Positions 9,635 through 16,524 of a stretch of 34,725 bases of DNA are shown one piece after another. The stretch is from an uncultured bacterium. GTDB taxonomy: Bacteria; Bacteroidota; Bacteroidia; Chitinophagales; Chitinophagaceae. The DNA is taken from positions 76,958-111,682 of the forward strand of contig CAIXQW010000256.1 of the NCBI GenBank assembly GCA_903921675.1, given 5' to 3'. Positions within the stretch are counted from its first letter, which is position 1. Each line of letters begins with the position of its first letter. The notes below the pieces were generated by a model. That model saw nothing but the letters and a program-made list of their open reading frames with translations, ran no database searches and was not told where the DNA came from. The translations under genes and the position numbers were made by a program.

Positions 9635-9868
9635 ATGACCATAAAGTATATTACAGATAAAGTAGGAAATACTACAGATGTAATGATTCCAATTGAAGAA
9701 TGGAATGAACTTTTATTGAATAATGCTGCTTTGAATGAAAGTTTAAAGGAAGAAAACGAAATTGAAATTCCTAAGTGGCAACAAGATATTGTGTTAAATA
9801 GAATTGCAAATGCAAAACCAGAAAATTACAATAACTGGGAAGATGTAAAGAAAAGAATTCGCTATTAG
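9635..9868 (+). CDS. Type II toxin-antitoxin system antitoxin (partner of ParE/RelE-like toxin)
   Basis: A 77-residue protein. KYITDKVGNTTDVMIPIEEWNELL at the N-terminus is a small DNA-binding or dimerisation half. It is followed by an acidic, extended C-terminal half (EIEIPKWQQDIVLNRI) that in relatives wraps the toxin. This layout matches the small antitoxins that precede ParE/RelE toxins in Bacteroidota genomes, although no named Pfam domain is obvious. The toxin gene begins 1 nt after this stop (ATG 9870) but carries an in-frame stop, so the antitoxin appears to be kept without an active full-length partner. It has its own promoter and presumably autoregulates, as the family does; that part is inference. 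Confidence 0.75.
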   Translation: MTIKYITDKVGNTTDVMIPIEEWNELLLNNAALNESLKEENEIEIPKWQQDIVLNRIANAKPENYNNWEDVKKRIRY

Positions 9869-9869
9869 T

Positions 9870-10169
9870 ATGCAAAGTTACAAAATAGTAATTTTAGATT
9901 TAGCAGAACAGGACCTAGAAGATGCAATCAGTTTCTATAATTGAAGAAGGGATAGTTTAGGTGAAAAGTCTTTTCATTATTTTGAATTTGAGATGCAAAC
10001 GCTTTCCATCAATCCATTTTATCAAATAAGATATGCAAATATTAGGTGTAAGAAAATTAAAAAATTTCCTTACATGATTCATTTTACTGTAAATAAAGAA
10101 GATGCTGTTGTGTATGTGCATGCTGTAATTTGTAACTATCGAAACCCAGAAGATGCTTGGTTGATTTAG
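9870..10169 (+). pseudogene. ParE/RelE-family toxin interrupted by in-frame TGA
   Basis: Reading from ATG 9870 gives MQSYKIVILDLAEQDLEDAI then SFYN, a TGA at 9942-9944 (codon 25), and in the same frame RRDSLGEKSFHYFEF and onwards to INPFYQIRYANIRCKKIKKF, PYMIHFTV and finally YRNPEDAWLI with TAG at 10167-10169. The whole 99-codon frame is otherwise intact and matches ParE/RelE toxins: an alpha-helical LAEQDLEDA start, the QIRY and KKFPYMIHF beta strands, and the terminal RNPxxW motif. The family usually has YNE(Q/R)RD at the interruption. It is therefore a recent nonsense mutation or a sequencing error. Restart at the internal ATG (codon 42) would lack the first helices and probably be inactive. 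The antitoxin sits 1 nt upstream. Confidence 0.85.
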
Positions 10170-10253
10170 AGATTTCTTTTAAAATTGGCGCACCATCTAT
10201 TCTCCTCCCACAATTTCCTCGTATCTTTAAGCCCTAATAATTTATACACACGA

Positions 10254-11129
10254 ATGTTATATTCCATGACCGGATATGGTCGCGCAGAAACAGCAGTAAA
10301 CGATTACTCCATTAGCATAGATATCAAAAGCCTAAATGGCAAACAGTTTGATCTTGGGGCGCGCTTGCCCATGAGTTTAAAACCATTTGAAATTCAGATA
10401 AAAAATATTTTGCAACAAAGCTTACAACGTGGCTCTGTAGAAATATATATAGCTATGAAGCAGCATGGCAGTAGCAAACCAATGCGTGTAAATACAGAAT
10501 TGGCTAAGTATTATTTTGATGCATTGAATCAAATTGGTGCAAGCATCCATCAAGAAGTAACCAACCCATTAAACATTGTAATGTCTATGCCAGAGGTAGT
10601 AAGCCAAAGCACAGATGATCTTACAGAAGCCGATTGGCAAAAAATAGAAGATGCCATTAAAGAAGCGGCAGAAAAGTTAATGAAACATCGCGCATTAGAA
10701 GGCGAAACTTTAGAGCTGCATTTACAAACTTGTGTAAATAATATCGAAAATTTAGCTACTCAAGTAACTCCTTACGAAGCAGGCAGAGCGCAAAAGCAAA
10801 AAGAAAAATTATTGGCTTTGCTAGCAGAACAAGTAGGTGAAGCTAACGTAGATAAAAATAGATTGGAGCAGGAAATTATTTTCTATTTAGAAAAATATGA
10901 TATAGCAGAAGAAAAAATTAGACTTGCGCATCATTGCCAATATTTTAAAGATGCATTAGCAGAAACCGCTGATCAAAAAGGAAAAAAACTTGGATTTATT
11001 ATGCAAGAAATAGGTAGAGAAATAAATACTATGGGTAGCAAAGCCAATGATGTAAATATTCAGAAATTGGTGGTGCAAATGAAAGATGAATTAGAAAAAG
11101 CAAAAGAACAAACCCTGAATGTATTATAG
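10254..11129 (+). CDS. yicC: YicC/YloC family endoribonuclease
   Basis: A 292-residue protein beginning LYSMTGYGRAE, the hallmark N-terminus of the YicC family. It also contains IDIKSLNGKQFDLGARLP (family: E.R.vNhR.ld...R.P), and the C-terminal DUF1732 block EEKIRLAHHCQYFKDAL / GKKLGFIMQEIGREINTMGSKANDVNIQ. YicC of E. coli and YloC of B. subtilis are metal-dependent endoribonucleases that take part in RNA turnover. The frame is open back to 10185, but the family's N-terminus begins at the ATG at 10254. A near-consensus -7 box TATCTTTA lies at about 10222-10229. gldH starts 4 nt after the stop, so the two are co-transcribed. Confidence 0.93.
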   Translation: MLYSMTGYGRAETAVNDYSISIDIKSLNGKQFDLGARLPMSLKPFEIQIKNILQQSLQRGSVEIYIAMKQHGSSKPMRVNTELAKYYFDALNQIGASIHQEVTNPLNIVMSMPEVVSQSTDDLTEADWQKIEDAIKEAAEKLMKHRALEGETLELHLQTCVNNIENLATQVTPYEAGRAQKQKEKLLALLAEQVGEANVDKNRLEQEIIFYLEKYDIAEEKIRLAHHCQYFKDALAETADQKGKKLGFIMQEIGREINTMGSKANDVNIQKLVVQMKDELEKAKEQTLNVL

Positions 11130-11133
11130 TACA

Positions 11134-11613
11134 ATGAAAAATAGCATCCTTTTTTTATTAATAATGATTGGGTTTGCAGCATGCTTGCCTAGCAATCAGT
11201 TTTTACAAAAATATTATTTGCCAAGCCATAATTGGAGCTATGCAGATGCTAAAGAGTTTCATTTTACTATTAAAGATACTGCAGATAAACATAAAATATT
11301 TTTTTTGATAGGGCATACAGAAACTTATTTAAATAGTAATATTTGGTTGCAAATTTTTTCTAAAAATCCTAGTGGCAAAGTAGATACTTTAGACCCTTTG
11401 GAAGTAGGCTTAGCTTTGGCTGATGGACATTGGCTTGGCAACAGAGCAAATAAAATAGTAGAACACACAATGGATATTACACCCAACGGTGGCACTTTTA
11501 GCTTTACAGAAAAAGGCGATTACACTTTTACTATTAAGCAATTAATGCGTGTAGATCCTTTGCCAAATATAGAATATGTTGGATTGCAAATAGATAAATT
11601 GACAAAGAAATAA
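11134..11613 (+). CDS. gldH: Gliding motility lipoprotein GldH
   Basis: A 160-residue lipoprotein with signal peptide MKNSILFLLIMIGFAAC and lipobox FAAC (Cys17). The body matches GldH: FHFTIKDTADKHKIFFLIGH, NIWLQIFSKNPSG, VGLALADGHWLGNRANKIVEH, and the closing MRVDPLPNIEYVGLQIDKL, which is the family signature. GldH is an outer-envelope lipoprotein needed for gliding in Flavobacterium johnsoniae and is widely kept in Bacteroidota, including non-gliders. A frame-start at 11119 overlaps the end of yicC, but the signal peptide begins at the ATG at 11134. It is translationally close to yicC (4 nt gap). Repeat copy B begins 1 nt after its stop codon. Confidence 0.9.
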   Translation: MKNSILFLLIMIGFAACLPSNQFLQKYYLPSHNWSYADAKEFHFTIKDTADKHKIFFLIGHTETYLNSNIWLQIFSKNPSGKVDTLDPLEVGLALADGHWLGNRANKIVEHTMDITPNGGTFSFTEKGDYTFTIKQLMRVDPLPNIEYVGLQIDKLTKK

Positions 11614-11614
11614 T

Positions 11615-11751
11615 AGGGCATGCACACAAAAGTAATCCTAATGTTTATACTCGTAATGGAAACAAAATAGGATTTGTGCCGATAATACTTTCGGTACAAA
11701 TCAGTACTGGGATTGGAAAATCTAACACTCGCTACTTGTGTTGATTTTCTT
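11615..11751 (+). repeat. Dispersed structured repeat, copy B (137 bp)
   Basis: Shortest of three related elements. It starts AGGGCATGCACAC just after the gldH stop. GGAAACAAAATAGGATTT lies at 11658-11675, followed at once by an 11-bp hairpin (ATTTGTGCCGA with TCGGTACAAAT, one G-T pair, 8-nt loop). Then come CTGGGATTGGAAAATCTAAC, ACTCG, and GTTGATTTTCTT to 11751. GAAAATC-T-AAC pairs with GTTGATTTTC across a loop of about 13 nt. It lacks the longer middle section present in copies A and C. Confidence 0.75.
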
Positions 11752-11787
11752 CATAAATTATATTTATAGAAAATAAGTCTGTAAAAC

Positions 11788-12013
11788 ATCGAACAAAAGT
11801 TACCATTGCCTCCATTTACAGTAGCAACAGCTATACAAAAAGTACAAATGGCAGAAGATGCTTGGAATAGCTATGGCCCACGAAAGAATTGCAAATGGAT
11901 CAATGCAAAAAAGATATACTAGCATCAATGATTTAGCCATTCAAGCATCCGATAGCAATTTTTATACAACTCCAAAGCTGTATATTTTTTTAAACTCTTT
12001 TTGCAAAAATTGA
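11788..12013 (+). pseudogene. Remnant of a DUF1348 (NTF2-like) gene with internal deletion
   Basis: The first part reads EQKLPLPPFTVATAIQKV then QMAEDAWNSYGP, a clear match to the N-terminus of DUF1348 proteins (about 150 residues, SnoaL/NTF2-like fold, function unknown). A +1 frame change near 11880 continues as ERIA (family DPERVA). The frame then jumps directly to NGSMQKRYTSINDLAIQASD and SNF, the family's C-terminal block (ENGLMRRRxASINDxPI). About 85-90 middle residues are missing. The codon before EQKL is ATC where an ATG would be expected, so the start is also lost. The three lesions together show an old, non-functional copy. It lies between repeat copy B and the kinase promoter. Confidence 0.8.
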
Positions 12014-12069
12014 ATTTTTTCTTTGAATTTTTTCTACTACTTTATCCTTTAAAAAAAGTATGACACAAC

Positions 12070-12093
12070 TTTTACAATTCTTTTGTTGTAAAA
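12070..12093 (+). promoter_or_regulatory. Inverted repeat upstream of the two-component operon
   Basis: TTTTACAA (12070-12077) and TTGTAAAA (12086-12093) are perfect 8-bp inverted arms around 8 nt. A near-consensus -7 box TATTTTTA follows at about 12097-12104, 4 nt before the kinase ATG. The position suits an operator, perhaps for autoregulation by the OmpR-type regulator; this is inference. Confidence 0.4.
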
Positions 12094-12108
12094 TTGTATT
12101 TTTAAGAA

Positions 12109-13083
12109 ATGCTTCGGTATACTAATATTTTATTTGTACTAATTTTTTGCTACACAGTAATGGCTTTGTTGTTTTGGCACAATAGCTTGCAGAAGCAAAA
12201 TAATATTTCTTTACAAAAAGATTTAAAGATATATCAGTTAACCATTGTTGGGCATCCAGAAGCTAAATTGATGTACGATAAAATGATAAAAAAACATGCC
12301 AGAAAACGCAAACAATATATTGGCGAAGGAGTAACGTTTTTAGTAGTTATATTAGCCGGTGGATTAATTGTATTATTATCTTTCAGAAAAAGATTGCAAC
12401 TAACCACGCAGCAAAATAATTTTATGCTTAGCGTAACACACGAATTAAAAACACCGCTAGCAGGAATTAAATTAAGCCTGGAAACCTTGCGCAGAAGGCG
12501 TTTGACAGATGAACAGTTTAATAAAATGATAGACAACTCTGTATATGAAACAGAGAGGCTGAATGAACTATGCAACAATATTTTGCTAAGCACACAATTA
12601 GATGGCAAACAATATTTAGCAAATGCAACCGTATTCGACATCAAAGATTTATTAAATATTTGCTTGCAAGATTTTAAAAATAGATACCCAAGTATTGAGT
12701 GGCAGCTAAATAATTATATTAAGGCAAACGAGTACAAAGGTGATACATTTTTGTGGCGCATGGTACTGAATAATTTGTTGGAAAACGCAAGAAAATATGC
12801 TGGCCAATTTGGACCAATCACCATAGATGCTTATGAAAGTAACCATGAAATTGTGATTCAAATATTAGATGAAGGAGCAGGAATACCCGACACAGAGAAA
12901 AGGAAAATATTTCAGAAATTTTACAGAAGCGGTGATGAGAATACCAGAATAAGTAAAGGAACAGGCCTAGGTTTGCATATAGTAAAACGTGCTATTGAAT
13001 GGCACGGTGGTACTATCAGAATGGAAGACAACAAACCAAAAGGCAATATTGCAATAATTCAAATACCAATGAGTAATGAGTAG
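12109..13083 (+). CDS. Sensor histidine kinase
   Basis: A 324-residue membrane kinase with two transmembrane helices (about 7-24 and 74-91) flanking a very short periplasmic loop of about 50 residues, and no HAMP or PAS domain. The HisKA dimerisation domain carries the phospho-acceptor His111 in SVTHELKTPLAGIK. The HATPase domain shows the N box (LNNLLENARKYA), G1 box (DEGAGIPD), F box (FQKFYRSGD) and G2 box (GTGLGLHIVKRAI). The tiny sensor loop suggests the signal is sensed in or near the membrane or through a partner. The stop overlaps the response regulator's start by 8 nt, so the two are translationally coupled. The ligand is not predictable. Confidence 0.95.
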   Translation: MLRYTNILFVLIFCYTVMALLFWHNSLQKQNNISLQKDLKIYQLTIVGHPEAKLMYDKMIKKHARKRKQYIGEGVTFLVVILAGGLIVLLSFRKRLQLTTQQNNFMLSVTHELKTPLAGIKLSLETLRRRRLTDEQFNKMIDNSVYETERLNELCNNILLSTQLDGKQYLANATVFDIKDLLNICLQDFKNRYPSIEWQLNNYIKANEYKGDTFLWRMVLNNLLENARKYAGQFGPITIDAYESNHEIVIQILDEGAGIPDTEKRKIFQKFYRSGDENTRISKGTGLGLHIVKRAIEWHGGTIRMEDNKPKGNIAIIQIPMSNE

Positions 13084-13780
13084 TCAACAAAAAATTTTAT
13101 TAGTAGAAGACGAACAAAGTCTTCGCGAGGCATTAAAGCTAAACTTAGAGTTAGAAGGTTATCAAGTAGAAACCGCAGATACAGGCACCAAAGCTGTGAT
13201 GACTTTTAGTAATGAATATTTCGATTTAATTATCTTAGACATTATGCTGCCAGAAATGGATGGCATAGCTGTATGCGAAAGTATCCGATTAAAAAATGAT
13301 ACCATACCTATTTTATTTTTGAGCGCCAAAAGTACTCCAGCAGATAGAGTAGCTGGATTGAAAAAAGGTGGTGATGATTATCTAACCAAGCCTTTTAATT
13401 TAGAAGAACTATTGCTACGCGTCAATAAGCTTTTAAAGAAAAGCGAAAAAATTTTGCACAAAGATGAAGTAGCTACTGTATATAGCTTTGGCGAAAATAA
13501 AATAAATTTTCAGAGCTATGTTGCTAGCTGCTGGAATGGAGATAATATTACTTTGACCAAAAAAGAAGTATTGCTATTAAAGCTATTGATAGAAAACAAA
13601 GGCGAAGTAGTAACTCGCGAGCATATATTACAAACAGCATGGGGTTACGATGTGTATCCAAATACTAGAACCATAGATAATTTTATTCTAAACTTTAGAA
13701 AATATTTTGAAAAAGATAATAAAGCGCCAATACATTTTTTTAGTGTAAGAGGCGTTGGTTACAAGTTTGAAGAAAAGTAA
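13076..13780 (+). CDS. OmpR/PhoB-family response regulator
   Basis: A 234-residue cognate regulator. The receiver domain (about 1-120) has the acidic pair E11/D12, phospho-acceptor Asp55 (DLIILDIMLPEMDG), Ser83 and Lys105 (LTKPFN). The C-terminal winged helix-turn-helix (about 140-232) carries LTKKEVLLLKLLIENKGEVVTREHIL, a recognition-helix region around NTRTIDNFILNFRKYF, and the wing FFSVRGVGYKF. The gene overlaps the kinase by 8 nt and ends 66 bp before a strong bidirectional terminator. Targets are unknown; an inverted repeat upstream of the operon is a candidate binding site. Confidence 0.96.
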   Translation: MSSQQKILLVEDEQSLREALKLNLELEGYQVETADTGTKAVMTFSNEYFDLIILDIMLPEMDGIAVCESIRLKNDTIPILFLSAKSTPADRVAGLKKGGDDYLTKPFNLEELLLRVNKLLKKSEKILHKDEVATVYSFGENKINFQSYVASCWNGDNITLTKKEVLLLKLLIENKGEVVTREHILQTAWGYDVYPNTRTIDNFILNFRKYFEKDNKAPIHFFSVRGVGYKFEEK

Positions 13781-13845
13781 CTATTAGCTGCTTCATAATT
13801 GCAGTAAGGACATTACAAAAAGCAAGTGATAAACAAGCTATTATA

Positions 13846-13882
13846 AATAGAAAAGGTGCTCGAATCGAGCACCTTTTCTATT
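13846..13882. terminator. Bidirectional terminator between response regulator and DUF4920 gene
   Basis: A perfect 17-bp stem (AATAGAAAAGGTGCTCG with its complement) closes a 3-nt loop AAT. Both arms end in A/T-rich runs. The hairpin lies between two convergent genes (stops at 13780 and 13900), so it can serve both. Confidence 0.9.
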
Positions 13883-13899
13883 ACTTATTTATAAAAGTA

Positions 13900-14364
13900 T
13901 TAAGCATTTAAAATTACACCATCCGCTTCAAAACGTATTTCTTCTTTAGGTGCTTTAATTTTTTTAATTTCTTTTTTAGTTTTACCTGCGTCTTCTGCAA
14001 GGTGTTTCAATTCTGCTACGCTTGTAGTTTTTTTGAAAGTTTTACCATGCGCTATAACTGATTTGCCAGAACAATCTTTAGGCATAAAAAAACCATAGTC
14101 TTTAAACTTTATAGTCATTTGCTCGCCATTAGGGAGGTCAATAGTCATCCAGCAACCTTTTGCTTGGCATACGCTATTTACCTTGCCAATAATAGTTACA
14201 TCTTGCACTTCTGTTTGGGCATTTAATAAATCTATTACTACAGCTGCTTCTTTAGCTATTGTTGGATCTACTTTGTAATCGCCAAAATTTTGCATTTTGC
14301 TATCTTGTGCAAAAGCCATTGCGCTAAATGCACAAATCATTACTATTGAAATTATTTTTTTCAT
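13900..14364 (-). CDS. Exported DUF4920 domain protein
   Basis: A 154-residue protein with a cleavable signal peptide (MKKIISIVMICAFSAMAFA, then QD). The mature domain matches DUF4920: VQDVTIIGKVNSVCQAKGCWMTI, MTIKFKDYGFFMPKDCSGKSVIAHGKTFKK. The two cysteines of CQAKGC and the third at KDCSG are conserved features that suggest metal or redox chemistry, but no function is established. It lies 73 nt downstream of the GGGPS gene on the same strand; a near-consensus -7 box (TAATTTTA) in that gap could give it its own transcript. It shares the bidirectional terminator with the response regulator. Confidence 0.85.
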   Translation of the reverse strand: MKKIISIVMICAFSAMAFAQDSKMQNFGDYKVDPTIAKEAAVVIDLLNAQTEVQDVTIIGKVNSVCQAKGCWMTIDLPNGEQMTIKFKDYGFFMPKDCSGKSVIAHGKTFKKTTSVAELKHLAEDAGKTKKEIKKIKAPKEEIRFEADGVILNA

Positions 14365-14437
14365 CTTTTTTGTTTTTTAAGAATATAAAATTAAAATATT
14401 GTTTACTAGATTTTGTTATTGAAATAATAAGTAACTA

Positions 14438-15196
14438 TCAAATAGCCACTTTTACAGCATGAATTGCATTTGCCATTTCTTTAATCAAATTGTCATCCTT
14501 TTCTATGGCATTACCAATTACAATAATATCTGCACCTGCCTTACAATTCAAATATGCTTTTTCTGGGTCTTTTATACCGCCGCCAACAATTAACGGCACT
14601 GTAATATTTTTTGCTACCAACTGTATCATGCTTTCAGAAATTGGTTGTTTTGCTCCACTTCCTGCATCCATATAAATCAATTTTTTACCAAGCATTTCTC
14701 CAGCCATAGCGGTTACCATAGCTATATCCGCTTTATCTGCAGGTATGGAAGCGCTACCGCTCATATAGCTAACGGTAGTTGGCGCACCACCATCTACAAC
14801 AATATATCCAGTACTCATAATTTCTAAACCGCTTGCACGCACTAATGGAGCGCTTGTTACATGTTGGCCTATTAACATTTCTGCATTTCGGCCACTTATC
14901 AAACTTAAATATAGCAATGCATCTGCAAAACAACTTACCTGCGATGGACTACCAGGGAAAAGTACAACTGGAATATTGGTGTGGTTTTTAATCGCTTTAA
15001 TGCATTCATCTACATGATTGCTCACCATTAAACTGCCACCAAAAAAAATATAATCTACTTTTGCATCATTGCATAAATTAGCTAATTGAATTGCTTTAGC
15101 AGAATTTATTTTATCGGGATCTATCAATACCGCAAAGCCTTTTTGTTGGCTCTGCTTTAGTTGCAAAATACTTGTATAGATAGCATTAGATGGCAT
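14438..15196 (-). CDS. Geranylgeranylglyceryl phosphate synthase family protein (GGGPS/PcrB-like)
   Basis: A 252-residue TIM-barrel prenyltransferase that joins a polyprenyl diphosphate to glycerol-1-phosphate through an ether bond. Blocks: GFAVLIDPDK, DYIFFGGSL, VVLFPGSPSQ, YLSLISGRNAEMLIGQHV, STGYIVVDGGAPTTVSYMS, KLIYMDAGSGA, and phosphate-binding VPLIVGGGIKDPEKA. Bacteroidota carry a GGGPS group distinct from Bacillus PcrB; the physiological product there is poorly understood. The frame is open back to 15259, which would add a hydrophobic tail MVCNIYPIGLKLFF. The ATG at 15194-15196 is preferred because a perfect -7 box sits 11 nt upstream of it, inside the extension. DUF4920 follows on the same strand. 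Confidence 0.92.
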   Translation of the reverse strand: MPSNAIYTSILQLKQSQQKGFAVLIDPDKINSAKAIQLANLCNDAKVDYIFFGGSLMVSNHVDECIKAIKNHTNIPVVLFPGSPSQVSCFADALLYLSLISGRNAEMLIGQHVTSAPLVRASGLEIMSTGYIVVDGGAPTTVSYMSGSASIPADKADIAMVTAMAGEMLGKKLIYMDAGSGAKQPISESMIQLVAKNITVPLIVGGGIKDPEKAYLNCKAGADIIVIGNAIEKDDNLIKEMANAIHAVKVAI

Positions 15197-15207
15197 AAAT
15201 AATATGG

Positions 15208-15215
15208 CAAATGTA
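15208..15215 (-). promoter_or_regulatory. -7 promoter box of the GGGPS gene (TACATTTG)
   Basis: A perfect TAnnTTTG on the minus strand, 11 nt before the ATG at 15196. It lies within the upstream open frame and so argues against the longer start at 15259. Confidence 0.55.
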
Positions 15216-15250
15216 AGGAAAAATAATTTTAAACCGATTGGATAAATGTT

Positions 15251-15317
15251 ACAGACCAATAATTTGGTCTGTAAACCAAATCATATTGGTATTAGATGTT
15301 AGATTGGTATTGGTTTA
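15251..15317. repeat. Nested CCAA/TTGG inverted and direct repeats
   Basis: ACAGACCAA and TTGGTCTGT (15251-15272) form a perfect 9-bp hairpin with loop TAAT. Next to it TAAACCAA (15272-15279) and TTGGTTTA (15310-15317) are inverted arms. Between them ATTGGTATT occurs twice (15285-15293 and 15303-15311). The cluster lies between the amidohydrolase stop and the GGGPS promoter. It has no T-tract on the minus strand, so an operator is at least as likely as a terminator. Confidence 0.5.
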
Positions 15318-15328
15318 GCTTTTAGAAA

Positions 15329-16519
15329 TTAAATTACCCTTTTTATTATTGGCTGTATTGGCATTTCTTCTTTTAAAACCCAATTACATATATGCAGAAT
15401 ACCTGGTGTAAAACCTTTAGAAATTTGTCCAAGATGTGGCATTTGCAAAGCTGCAGCACCATTGCTTGTGGCAAACTGCAGCAACTCTTCTGTACTAAAA
15501 ACTGCATACTGTTGCTGCATGCATAAAATTTCATGATACACACTTAAACAATTATTACTAGCCAAACTATCTGTGCCAATGCAAATGGTTTGATTTTCAA
15601 TAGCTAAACAATTATAAATTTCAGGTAACTTACCTTCAATATACAAATTGGCTTTTGGGCATGTTACCCAAAATAATTGCTGATGATTTCCATTTGCTAT
15701 TGCAAATGCTATATTCTTTTTTGCATTAATTACATCTGCCTTTTGTGTAAATGTATTATGTACTAGTAGCACAGATTGTTTATTGTGTAACTGAGGCAAT
15801 GTATAATCTAAACTACTTTTGTTGTGCGCAATTGCTTTAAATTGTTGCTTAGTAATGTTTTCTAAAAATGGAATAAACTCTCCTACGCCATTGCGAATTA
15901 AATCATCTTCGGCTTGGCATTCTTGATTATGCATGCTAATTGGGAAATTGGTACTAGTATTATTAACGTGCTGCATTAATTGCTTGCTTACACTATAAGG
16001 TGCATGCGGCACAATGCTGCTATTGTGTAATGCTGCAAACTGCTGTAATAATTGTTGTGCATCAGCAAAGCGATTAGCGGCAATGCTGTCCAATACTCCT
16101 GCAACTTCTACAAAAGTATGATATTGCAAATTGCGTTTTTGTTTTTGTGCAATGGTATAATTGGTATTACTAATATCGCCAACAGCTACGATGCCATTGT
16201 CTATCATTTGTTGCTCCGCAGTAATAATTTTTTCGTGAATAAATTCTTCGGTGAATAAATTGCGCTTTGTGTTAATGTGATTAATAAATTCTACCAAACC
16301 TGTTTTTTGTGGTATCACATCTTGCAAATAACTTAACTCTAAGTGGCAATGCGCATTTATAAAACCAGGGCACAATAAGCCATCCACAATTTGTGCATCA
16401 GCTAATTGTTGACCGGCCAATACATCTATAATTGTACCATTATTGGCATAAATAATAGTACCTCCATTGTTTAAGAATCGAGTGCCATTATGGAGGAGTT
16501 GAGAATATATTTTATGCAT
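15329..16519 (-). CDS. Amidohydrolase-family deaminase/hydrolase, possibly aminodeoxyfutalosine deaminase-like
   Basis: A 396-residue metal-dependent hydrolase of the amidohydrolase superfamily (TIM barrel with a flanking beta-sandwich). The metal HxH is His57/His59 in GFINAHCHLELSYL. Further ligands lie in VPHAPYSVSK, in ISMHNQECQAED and in GTDSLASNN, the catalytic Asp strand. HCHLE followed by GTDxLxSNN is the pattern of the ATZ/TRZ-SAH deaminase branch that includes aminodeoxyfutalosine deaminase of the futalosine menaquinone pathway. No other menaquinone gene is nearby except a distant UbiA-like one, so the substrate is uncertain. The ATG (16517-16519) is supported by a -7 box 5 nt upstream. 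The interrupted gene at 16535-17383 lies just upstream on the same strand. Confidence 0.85.
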   Translation of the reverse strand: MHKIYSQLLHNGTRFLNNGGTIIYANNGTIIDVLAGQQLADAQIVDGLLCPGFINAHCHLELSYLQDVIPQKTGLVEFINHINTKRNLFTEEFIHEKIITAEQQMIDNGIVAVGDISNTNYTIAQKQKRNLQYHTFVEVAGVLDSIAANRFADAQQLLQQFAALHNSSIVPHAPYSVSKQLMQHVNNTSTNFPISMHNQECQAEDDLIRNGVGEFIPFLENITKQQFKAIAHNKSSLDYTLPQLHNKQSVLLVHNTFTQKADVINAKKNIAFAIANGNHQQLFWVTCPKANLYIEGKLPEIYNCLAIENQTICIGTDSLASNNCLSVYHEILCMQQQYAVFSTEELLQFATSNGAAALQMPHLGQISKGFTPGILHICNWVLKEEMPIQPIIKRVI

Positions 16520-16524
16520 GAATA

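Noticed and set aside
9942-9944. UGA recoding (selenocysteine or reassigned code) in the toxin gene
   Set aside because: No SECIS-like structure is evident, toxin families do not use selenocysteine here, and other genes use TGA nowhere as sense. Nonsense mutation is simpler.
13846-13882. Possible small RNA gene at the perfect 17-bp hairpin
   Set aside because: It lies between two convergent genes with A/T flanks on both sides; a bidirectional terminator explains it fully.
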